DNA of 5,290 bases from Phycisphaerae bacterium (GTDB lineage: Bacteria; Planctomycetota; Phycisphaerae; JAAYCJ01), in contig WFQY01000370.1 of assembly GCA_015486815.1 (NCBI GenBank), forward strand, positions 1-5,290, given 5' to 3'. Of the stretch, positions 1-5,290 are shown one piece after another. Positions within the stretch are counted from its first letter, which is position 1. Each line of letters opens with the position of its first letter. Under the pieces are notes generated by a model. The model was not told where the DNA came from and did not search any database. It saw only the letters and a program-made list of their open reading frames with translations. Both the position numbers and the translations under genes were made by a program.

Positions 1-758
1 CTTCTCAAGCATTGGGAGAACGCGGAGTAAAGCTCGTATTAGTTCAGTTGCTGCAAAACGGAGAGTTTATCCCCGCGGTAAAGCCAGGCAGCATAGATGG
101 CGTTTTGGTTGTAGGCGGATGTACGGAATCACAAATTAAACAAAATTTTGGTAATGTCCCGATGGTTTGGCTAACATCGCATTCCGACGTAACAGGCGAT
201 CACGTATTAGCTGGAAATGAAGCTGTCGGGCAATTAGCTGCTGAATATTTGCATAGGAAAGGTGCTCGCAATCTCGTATTCTTTAATCCCGATCCTTCCT
301 TCGCTGTATATCGTTTGAGAGGAGCTGCTTTTCGGTTAAAAGCGGAAGAACTCGGCGTACAGGCTATTACCGTATCAAATAAGAAGGAAGGTTTGATTTC
401 CGTATGGGGAATTAACAAAGATGAACTATCAGCTTCGTTAGAGAAGATGATAGATGAATTTATGTCGATGCGTCCGGAGTCAGTGGGTATTTTTGTTCCC
501 GACGACAGTGTAACCTCATTGCTTTATCCTATTTTATATGAAAAAGGAATAAAACCCGTAACAGATGTACCTATTATTTCCTGCTGTAATGAGCAGGCAT
601 ATTTGTCAGCGTTAAAGCCGAAGCCTGCAACCATTGACCTTGGGCATAAATTAATGGGACATCGTGCTGTAGAACAACTTTTCTGGCGGATACGAAATCA
701 TCAACTCGAAGATAATAGGCCGTTTCAGGTAACGATTTCACCGGTGTTGGTGGAATAA
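1..758 (+). CDS. LacI-family transcriptional regulator, 3' part (sugar-binding domain)
   Basis: The reading frame is open to the left edge (complete codons begin at base 3, giving Ser-Gln-Ala before the TTG at 12), so the gene starts outside the window and the TTG is not a credible start. About 251 residues are visible. They match the effector-binding half of LacI/GalR regulators, a type 1 periplasmic-binding fold. Counting from the TTG codon, the frame shows GERGVKLVLVQ (residues 2-12), SIDGVLVVGG (27-36), DHVLAGNEAVGQLAAEYL (63-80), FVPDDSVTSLLYPILYEKGI (161-180) and the C-terminal block ATIDLGHKLMGHRAVEQLFWRI (206-227). The DNA-binding helix-turn-helix and hinge, normally the first 60 or so residues, lie off the window. 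Family knowledge says such proteins bind operators and respond to a sugar or sugar phosphate; the ligand cannot be read here. It lies 49 bases upstream of the first PEP-CTERM gene on the same strand, suggesting a local regulator. The family call is secure; the target is inference. Confidence 0.93.
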   Translation, partial: SQALGERGVKLVLVQLLQNGEFIPAVKPGSIDGVLVVGGCTESQIKQNFGNVPMVWLTSHSDVTGDHVLAGNEAVGQLAAEYLHRKGARNLVFFNPDPSFAVYRLRGAAFRLKAEELGVQAITVSNKKEGLISVWGINKDELSASLEKMIDEFMSMRPESVGIFVPDDSVTSLLYPILYEKGIKPVTDVPIISCCNEQAYLSALKPKPATIDLGHKLMGHRAVEQLFWRIRNHQLEDNRPFQVTISPVLVE

Positions 759-761
759 TCG

Positions 762-767
762 TATAAT
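762..767 (+). promoter_or_regulatory. Possible -10 promoter element (TATAAT)
   Basis: A perfect TATAAT hexamer sits three bases after the lacI stop codon and 40 bases before the ATG at 808. No good -35 box is present: the nearest candidate is TTCACC at 737-742, matching four of six consensus bases but with a long 19-base spacer. A transcript from here would have a leader of roughly 35 bases. The same position before the second PEP-CTERM gene has only GATAAT (4340-4345), overlapping a stop codon. This may be an internal promoter separating the PEP-CTERM gene from lacI transcription, or chance in AT-rich DNA. Confidence 0.35.
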
Positions 768-784
768 GTTTTTATGTGTTCATT

Positions 785-870
785 TTTTTAATGAAAGGAG
801 CAAAGAGATGAGAGCGAAAATGAGAACAATGTGGTTGGTTGGATTTGTTGGTTGTGTGTTGTTGGTAGGT
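785..870 (+). repeat. Leader/signal-peptide direct repeat, copy 1
   Basis: This 86-base segment recurs at 4379-4464 with three differences (bases 794, 815 and 858) and no gaps. It spans a T-run, the ribosome binding site, the ATG at 808 and the first 21 codons, that is most of the signal peptide. Of the two coding differences, one changes Ala3 to Val and one is silent. Weaker similarity continues upstream to about 766, where both copies hold TGTTTTTA. Similarity stops abruptly at codon 22, just before the signal peptidase site. Confidence 0.95.
794..800 (+). promoter_or_regulatory. Ribosome binding site AAAGGAG, sets the start at 808
   Basis: AAAGGAG lies seven bases before the ATG at 808. 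The frame is also open from an ATG at 766, but that codon has no Shine-Dalgarno sequence, and the extra 14 residues would place charged residues (NERSKE) before the signal peptide. The start at 808 is therefore preferred. Confidence 0.85.
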
Positions 871-1635
871 TCTGCTGTCAACGCAACTGTAACCGCTCCG
901 GATGCCGGAGGCAAACTGGCGATAGGTTATGACGGAAGTAACGTAACTATTACCGAAGGTACTCTCGTAGATTCGTGGAATGACCAGATTTCAACGCGTG
1001 GAGTTGACAATGCATCAGCTGGGGGTAGCAGGCGACCTCAATTAGTAACTGTAAACACCGGAAATGGCAATCATCAGGTGGTTGACTTCAATGGCGCCCA
1101 GTATCTTAAGACATCAGCATTTGCAAACGGAGATATGATTCAGACGAATGTAATTTTCCTTGTGGCGAGCTTTGATACTACGCCAGCTGGCCAGTCTTTA
1201 TTCGACGGCATAAGCTCTGACAAGCGCAATGCACTTTACGTTCGTCCGAAACCATCCGGTACGAATGGTAGCTATGGAATGTATGCCGGCAGCCAGATAA
1301 TCAACGAAAACGTATTGGCGGATACGGGCAGTTTCCATGTGTTTGCTGCAAGTTTTACGAATGGTAGTAATGGTTGGCTTCGTATAGATGGTAATCGTGT
1401 ATTATATGGCGATGTAGGGTCTGAGGTACTCGGCGGATTGTCTCTCGGTTCCAATTACGGAGCAAGTGGTTTTTTTAACGGCAAAATTGCGGAGGTACTT
1501 GTTTATGATGGCGGTCTTAATACCGCTCAGATAGAGAGCATTGAAAGTTATCTTACGAATAAGTATCTCGTGCCGGAACCTGCAAGTGCAGCATTGATTA
1601 GTTTGGGATTGTTTGGCTTTCTTCGCCGTAAATAG
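808..1635 (+). CDS. LamG-like PEP-CTERM sorting-domain protein
   Basis: A 275-residue exported protein. Residues 1-26 form a Sec signal peptide: basic MRAKMR, hydrophobic core WLVGFVGCVLLVG, probable cleavage after AVNA. Residues 27-250 form a beta-rich domain of the concanavalin A-like LamG type; the typical final strands and helix are visible as FFNGKIAEVLVYDGGLNTAQIESIESYL (222-249), preceded by a strand pattern GWLRIDGNRVLYG (189-201). The C-terminus is a PEP-CTERM anchor: VPEP at 255-258, a short hydrophobic stretch to F271, then LRRK. Family knowledge: PEP-CTERM tails are processed by an exosortase in the envelope, and LamG-type domains often bind glycans; binding is not shown here. The start at 808 is set by AAAGGAG at 794-800. 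It follows lacI by 49 bases and precedes the large hydrolase-like gene by 42. Its signal-peptide DNA is nearly identical to that of the gene at 4402, while its mature domain is not. Confidence 0.9.
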   Translation: MRAKMRTMWLVGFVGCVLLVGSAVNATVTAPDAGGKLAIGYDGSNVTITEGTLVDSWNDQISTRGVDNASAGGSRRPQLVTVNTGNGNHQVVDFNGAQYLKTSAFANGDMIQTNVIFLVASFDTTPAGQSLFDGISSDKRNALYVRPKPSGTNGSYGMYAGSQIINENVLADTGSFHVFAASFTNGSNGWLRIDGNRVLYGDVGSEVLGGLSLGSNYGASGFFNGKIAEVLVYDGGLNTAQIESIESYLTNKYLVPEPASAALISLGLFGFLRRK

Positions 1636-1638
1636 AAG

Positions 1639-1660
1639 ACGATAAGAGAATAAATATCGT
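1639..1660 (+). other. Weak inverted repeat in the intergenic gap
   Basis: ACGATA (1639-1644) is mirrored by TATCGT (1655-1660) around a 10-base A-rich loop, within the 42-base gap before the large gene. The stem is only six pairs, AT-rich, and has no T-run after it, so it is not a terminator. It could be an operator half-site pair or chance. Confidence 0.2.
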
Positions 1661-1663
1661 AGC

Positions 1664-1667
1664 GGAG
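1664..1667 (+). promoter_or_regulatory. Ribosome binding site GGAG, favours the start at 1678
   Basis: GGAG within AGCGGAG lies 10 bases before the ATG at 1678 and 19 bases before the alternative in-frame ATG at 1687. The first ATG is thus the better start, although the spacing is slightly long. Confidence 0.6.
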
Positions 1668-1672
1668 TGTTT

Positions 1673-1690
1673 TCGCGATGATCGCGATGA
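1673..1690 (+). repeat. Perfect 9-base tandem repeat and hairpin over a start codon
   Basis: TCGCGATGA occurs twice in immediate succession (1673-1681 and 1682-1690). Each unit carries an in-frame ATG, giving the doubled N-terminus Met-Ile-Ala-Met-Ser-Arg. Because TCGCGA is self-complementary, the two units can also pair as a six-base-pair stem (1673-1678 with 1682-1687) around a TGA loop, placing the first base of the ATG at 1678 in the stem and the rest in the loop. Confidence 0.9.
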
Positions 1691-4344
1691 GTCGGAAAAT
1701 AACATACTGTTTAATGATTATCGTATGTGGTACGGGAGGAGAGTGTTATAGCTCTTCTCCTTCTACCGCTGCGAACACTTCGGGAAAACACCCTTCCGCG
1801 TCTATCAATGTTAAAGGCCAACAGAGCATTGTTTACAACAAGGTCAGGCTCATATTGTCCACTCAAGGCAAGAAATCTTATGGTTTTTATGCCGAATTAT
1901 TTGTCAGGCATCTGAAACAAAGAATGAATAGCCTAAAGCTTCAGGTTATTTATTCGGATACGGAAGTTAGTTCGGGATATGATGAATTAAGCATATATGC
2001 AGGCGTATGCGAAACAGACAATATTTTAAAGCAGTGGTTTGCCGCTTCGAAGCAGGATATTCCGAGCGTTGATAATATCGGGCCGGAAGGCTTTGCACTT
2101 GATATAATTGCACCCGACAATAAATCGGGACAACGAGTTATGTTAGCAGGCGTGGATTCGCGCGGAGTATTATTCGGCTTGGGACGAATTTTACATATGA
2201 TTCAGCTTGCGAATAACGGAATATATTCGCTGAGAGTTTGCTCAATTCGGACAAGTCCACGATTTGCTGTACGCTCGGGTGGCGGTAATCTGCGTCAGAA
2301 TATAGACGGTAAAGTCCGTAGGAAAACAGGGGCAAGAAAATGGACTAAGGAAGAGGGAATCAGATATTTTGAATCACTGATTCTTAATGGTGAAAATACA
2401 TTTATGTATGGCTGGGGTACGTCGGTGCCGGTTTCTCTCGACCGTTATGATGAAAAGACACATAAGGGCGTTTCAACTTGGCGCTCGGAATTGGCGAAAC
2501 GATATGGCGTAGATTTTCTTGTAGCTAATTCTATCAACGGAATTGGGCGAAACAATATGAAAAAGCCCGAATGGCGAGCAACACTTTTCGGTAGAAAGCA
2601 TTCTTCATTGGTATGCCCTTCGATTCCCGATGCTCGAAAAGCGTTATTACGTGTTAAGGAGATTTATTTCAAACACTGCCCTAAACTTGATTACATTGTA
2701 TTTTTACCAGCGGATGTAGCGGGTTGTGAGTGTAAAAAGTGTCAGCCATGGTCTATGACGTATTACAATTTGCTTTTGCAGATGGCGAGTCTTGTTCATA
2801 AATATCATCCGGCTGCGAAGGTATATTTCGCTAATCAAGGTTTTACTATCGCGGATAACGAAAAGTTCTTTATGCGAATCCACAATGAAAACCCTCGGGA
2901 TGTAAATGGTTATTGTTATGCTCCCGGTGGAAGCGAAAATTCCACTTACGGATATTTGAAAATCAATAAAAAGTGGAACATATATCCGGGTAGATATCCC
3001 AAAAGTTCCTTTTTGAAATCGCGGCTGTTCTATCTTCATCCCGGTCAATCGGTAATGGCGATAGAAGATATCTCTCACTGGAAACGAGCGGAAAACGGAT
3101 TGCCTTATATCGACCCTATTTTTTCTGAAGTTTATAATCGCAGAACATTTAACGCTAGGCCTATGTGGTATAAGGCGGTATGGGAGCGAATCCTACCTTA
3201 TTGCGATGCGGTTTGTGGCTATTCGGAAGGTATTTTCGACGACTTTAATAAGTTTCTAACGCTTCGTTTAGCGTGGGATCCGGACTTGAGTGCGAAGGAA
3301 ATAGCTCAAGAATATTACAACTATTATTGCGGAAAAGAAGCGGGGACGATACTCGCGAAGGCTGTCTTTTTAGGAGAACAAAATTATGCATTACCTGTGC
3401 GAAAAAATGCTGGAGGTATCGAAAAATTTTATGACATGGTCAAACAAGCTAATCGAATAATGCCAACCATATATAGACGCAGTAATTGGCGATTTCTTAT
3501 GGTATATGAGCGGTCGACTATCGATTTATATTTGCTGCGAAAGTTGCAATCTGCGGGAAAGTTATACAATCGTGTACTTTTGAAATTGCGAAGGTCTGAT
3601 GAATCGAAGCTGAACGAAACGCTTGCCTGGGTCAAGAGGGAATTGGACGGCGGATATAAAACATCCGGGATGTGTAGCTTAAAGACGGAAGCTAAACAGA
3701 TTGATGACGAATTAAACCGCATAGCGGCAATTCGGTTTGATGCGATTTTGAAGATGGACAAGGTTGATAGCGTGGGGATAAATTGGCTTAGTAGTCTTGT
3801 AAAAAAGGCTATGAAACAAAAAGATGTTAATAAGAAAAGAGCAATTATAGATGAGATATTGAATTATGATGTGGTTGGCAAAGGTGAATTTTATGACAAC
3901 TGTGGCACACTCGACGGTCAGCCTCACTTTAATTTCAAATCGGGCGAGCTGTATTACGGTACGGGACATTGGCCTAAAGATTCTCGTCCGTCTCAACGGT
4001 ATTATGATTACAGCTTTGAAGCACAAGACGGGTTGGAATTTGATTATACGGGGCTTGATAAAGCGTCGCGTTATAAAATCACGGTGATTTATCCTAATCC
4101 GAAAGGAGTAAGTTTCGCTTTTAATAGTCCCAATGAGTTTGAAATTTATGCAGACGGTGTTAAGCTTGGCAGCACAGTGCCGACGGGCAAAGGGTTTGAC
4201 AAATTCAGCTTTGTAATACCTTATTCCGTTACGAAAGACGGACAGATGAAGATTCAATTTTGCAAGGTGCCCGGCAGAGCAAGATGTACTTGCATATCGG
4301 AAATTTGGATAAGAAAAATTCGCGTGGATAGGCCACGACGATAA
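1678..4344 (+). CDS. Large secreted protein, putative glycoside hydrolase (family unassigned)
   Basis: 888 residues. The first 24 or so form a probable Sec signal peptide (SRKITYCLMIIVCGTG), followed by a Ser/Thr/Ala-rich linker to about residue 42. Residues 50-190 resemble the alpha/beta N-terminal domain seen before GH20, GH67 and related barrels, with GPEGFALDI (135-143) and AGVDSRGVLFGLGRIL (157-172). Residues 190-550 would be the barrel: it contains CPS (313-315), DVAGCECKKC (346-355) and YSEGIFDDFNKFLTLRLAWDPDLSA (515-539), a pattern found in many unclassified PVC and DUF4838-like hydrolases. Residues 550-730 look helical. Residues 735-885 look like a beta-sandwich carbohydrate-binding-like module (YDNCGTLDG, LEFDYTGLDKASRYKITVIYPNP). 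No PEP-CTERM tail is present, and the cysteines near the N-terminus do not form a good lipobox. It probably acts on a polysaccharide in the periplasm or outside; substrate and catalytic residues cannot be named. The start at 1678 is chosen on GGAG spacing; 1687 is possible. Confidence 0.68.
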   Translation: MIAMSRKITYCLMIIVCGTGGECYSSSPSTAANTSGKHPSASINVKGQQSIVYNKVRLILSTQGKKSYGFYAELFVRHLKQRMNSLKLQVIYSDTEVSSGYDELSIYAGVCETDNILKQWFAASKQDIPSVDNIGPEGFALDIIAPDNKSGQRVMLAGVDSRGVLFGLGRILHMIQLANNGIYSLRVCSIRTSPRFAVRSGGGNLRQNIDGKVRRKTGARKWTKEEGIRYFESLILNGENTFMYGWGTSVPVSLDRYDEKTHKGVSTWRSELAKRYGVDFLVANSINGIGRNNMKKPEWRATLFGRKHSSLVCPSIPDARKALLRVKEIYFKHCPKLDYIVFLPADVAGCECKKCQPWSMTYYNLLLQMASLVHKYHPAAKVYFANQGFTIADNEKFFMRIHNENPRDVNGYCYAPGGSENSTYGYLKINKKWNIYPGRYPKSSFLKSRLFYLHPGQSVMAIEDISHWKRAENGLPYIDPIFSEVYNRRTFNARPMWYKAVWERILPYCDAVCGYSEGIFDDFNKFLTLRLAWDPDLSAKEIAQEYYNYYCGKEAGTILAKAVFLGEQNYALPVRKNAGGIEKFYDMVKQANRIMPTIYRRSNWRFLMVYERSTIDLYLLRKLQSAGKLYNRVLLKLRRSDESKLNETLAWVKRELDGGYKTSGMCSLKTEAKQIDDELNRIAAIRFDAILKMDKVDSVGINWLSSLVKKAMKQKDVNKKRAIIDEILNYDVVGKGEFYDNCGTLDGQPHFNFKSGELYYGTGHWPKDSRPSQRYYDYSFEAQDGLEFDYTGLDKASRYKITVIYPNPKGVSFAFNSPNEFEIYADGVKLGSTVPTGKGFDKFSFVIPYSVTKDGQMKIQFCKVPGRARCTCISEIWIRKIRVDRPRR

Positions 4345-4378
4345 TGTGTAACGTGTTTTGTGTTTTTAATTGATGTGC

Positions 4379-4464
4379 TTTTTAATGGAAGGAGCAAAGA
4401 GATGAGAGTGAAAATGAGAACAATGTGGTTGGTTGGATTTGTTGGTTGTGTATTGTTGGTAGGT
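4379..4464 (+). repeat. Leader/signal-peptide direct repeat, copy 2
   Basis: Second copy of the 86-base segment at 785-870, displaced by exactly 3594 bases without gaps and with three substitutions (4388, 4409, 4452). It covers the T-run, Shine-Dalgarno, ATG at 4402 and codons 1-21. Upstream of it the T-rich leader is only loosely similar to copy 1, and downstream similarity ends at codon 22. Confidence 0.95.
4388..4394 (+). promoter_or_regulatory. Ribosome binding site GAAGGAG, sets the start at 4402
   Basis: GAAGGAG sits seven bases before the ATG at 4402, the same geometry as the first PEP-CTERM gene. An upstream in-frame GTG at 4360 lacks a Shine-Dalgarno sequence and is rejected as the start. 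Confidence 0.85.
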
Positions 4465-5271
4465 ACGGTCAGCCAAGCGGCACTTTTGATTACGGAATCG
4501 TTTGATTATGCTGCAGGTGCGATCAAAGGCCAAAACGGAGGTACGGGCTGGGGTGGTGCCTGGTCTGTTAACGACACTGATGGCACCGCTGTGGTTACTT
4601 CCGACGGTTTGACGTTCGGTGATATGCCTGTTTCCGGACGAGCAGCTGAAGTTTCCATTTCTTCGGCGGGTACGTTTGTCGATATGGCAGCGACAAGAAG
4701 CGTATCCAATATGCCCAATACGGGCGATGACCTTTGGGTTAGCTTTCTTTACAAACGTTCCGACAGCGCAGGCAACAATGGCAGTAGGTCGGCTGAGATA
4801 AGGCATAATGGCACTAAATTTAGAATGCAAATAAAAAGAAGTGGTTCGCAAGGTGCCGCTCTGGATTATGGCGATGGGACTTATGCTACCAACGGAACAA
4901 AAAACGTCCAGGACGGCAATGTCTATTTTGTAGTTGCTCGTTTCGGTGATGTAGGCGAAGCGACAGGTAAGCACGCTTTGATGTGGATATTGACGCCTGA
5001 TGATTATGATACTGTTATCGCTGACGGGACAGTGTCAGCGACGGAGCTTGATGCAAATCATTATCTCCGTTTGGACGATGACCACAGTCAGGAGACTTTT
5101 GGCTCGATTTGGATGGGAGTAGCAACAAGCCAAGCGCCTTTCGCAGCTACTTTCGATGAGCTCAAATACGGCACATCGGCTGATGATGTTGTTTCTCAGC
5201 CGATTCCCGAACCTGCAACGATTGGCTTGCTTACTGCAGCAGGCATGTTTGGATTTATCCGTAGAAAGTAG
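4402..5271 (+). CDS. PEP-CTERM sorting-domain protein with concanavalin-like sandwich domain
   Basis: A 289-residue exported protein. Residues 1-26 are a Sec signal peptide differing from that of the 808 gene only at residue 3 and in the last residues before cleavage (TVSQA, then ALLITES). The mature part begins with ESFDYAAGAIKGQNGGTGWGGAW (32-54), an opening that recurs in hypothetical exported proteins of planctomycetes and relatives, and continues as a beta-rich domain to about residue 258, ending with ATFDELKYGTSADDV (249-263). This suggests a concanavalin-like jelly roll, but the subtype is less clear than in the first LamG gene. The tail is PIPEP (267-271), a short hydrophobic segment TIGLLTAAGMFGF, then IRRK. 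It probably is an exosortase substrate displayed at the envelope; any glycan ligand is inference. It follows the large hydrolase-like gene by 57 bases with no terminator visible, so co-transcription is likely. Only 19 bases follow its stop. Confidence 0.87.
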   Translation: MRVKMRTMWLVGFVGCVLLVGTVSQAALLITESFDYAAGAIKGQNGGTGWGGAWSVNDTDGTAVVTSDGLTFGDMPVSGRAAEVSISSAGTFVDMAATRSVSNMPNTGDDLWVSFLYKRSDSAGNNGSRSAEIRHNGTKFRMQIKRSGSQGAALDYGDGTYATNGTKNVQDGNVYFVVARFGDVGEATGKHALMWILTPDDYDTVIADGTVSATELDANHYLRLDDDHSQETFGSIWMGVATSQAPFAATFDELKYGTSADDVVSQPIPEPATIGLLTAAGMFGFIRRK

Positions 5272-5290
5272 AAAGTTTTGACCACAGGGA

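Noticed and set aside
12..14. TTG as a start codon of a short LacI-like protein
   Set aside because: The frame is open to the window edge and the first visible residues fit the interior of the sugar-binding domain, so the gene simply begins to the left.
1639..1660. Inverted repeat as a transcription terminator between the first PEP-CTERM gene and the large gene
   Set aside because: The stem is six AT-rich pairs with a 10-base loop and no T-run follows it.
1678..1749. Lipoprotein signal for the large protein, given cysteines at residues 11, 17 and 23
   Set aside because: The residue before each cysteine (Tyr, Val, Glu) does not fit a lipobox, which normally has Gly, Ala or Ser there.
3712..4257. 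181-codon open frame on the - strand inside the large gene
   Set aside because: It lies wholly antisense to the well-supported 888-residue gene and its translation shows low-complexity Ile/Arg/Phe-rich sequence without a recognisable domain or ribosome binding site.
785..4464. The two 86-base direct repeats as ends of a transposon or integrated element
   Set aside because: The repeats are coding leaders in the same relative position of two genes, there is no transposase, integrase or terminal inverted repeat between them, and only the hydrolase-like gene and the first PEP-CTERM body lie inside. Homologous recombination between them could still delete 3594 bases.
4366..4974. 202-codon open frame on the - strand over the second PEP-CTERM gene
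   Set aside because: It is antisense to a gene with a clear ribosome binding site, signal peptide and sorting tail, and its own translation has no domain pattern.
1..5290. CRISPR array, tRNA, rRNA, phage or toxin-antitoxin genes
   Set aside because: No spaced short repeats, no tRNA-like cloverleaf and no gene of such types was seen; nearly all the sequence is used by the four genes.

Overview
The window reads as part of a carbohydrate-related locus from a bacterium of the PVC group, most likely a planctomycete of the Phycisphaerae/Sedimentisphaerales kind or a relative such as Lentisphaerota or Kiritimatiellota. This is inferred from three things: a LacI-type regulator whose C-terminal half has the style common in those phyla, two secreted proteins with short PEP-CTERM tails ending in Arg-Arg-Lys, and a large secreted protein resembling the many unclassified glycoside hydrolases of those genomes. 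No rRNA or other taxonomic marker is present, so the phylum is not proven. Base composition is moderate, somewhat AT-rich.

All four genes lie on the + strand and cover nearly the whole window. They are: the 3' part of a LacI-family regulator (1-758, open at the left edge); a 275-residue LamG-like PEP-CTERM protein (808-1635); an 888-residue secreted, putative glycoside hydrolase (1678-4344); and a second PEP-CTERM protein with a different concanavalin-like sandwich domain (4402-5271). The gaps are 49, 42 and 57 bases and hold no convincing terminator, so co-transcription is plausible. A perfect TATAAT just after the lacI stop may add an internal promoter. No stretch over 300 bases lacks a gene, and the last 19 bases after the final stop show nothing.

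Proposed logic (inference): the regulator senses a sugar and controls the locus, the large protein acts on a polysaccharide outside the cytoplasm, and the two PEP-CTERM proteins are displayed at the cell envelope, perhaps as glycan-binding or matrix proteins. The exosortase needed for PEP-CTERM processing is not in this window.

The most striking signal is an 86-base segment present at 785-870 and again at 4379-4464, with only three differences. It carries the ribosome binding site and most of the signal peptide of both PEP-CTERM genes, whose mature parts are otherwise unlike each other. It looks like a reused or homogenised expression-and-export cassette. A second oddity is a perfect 9-base tandem duplication over the start codon of the large gene, which gives two in-frame ATGs and a compact hairpin at the start site.
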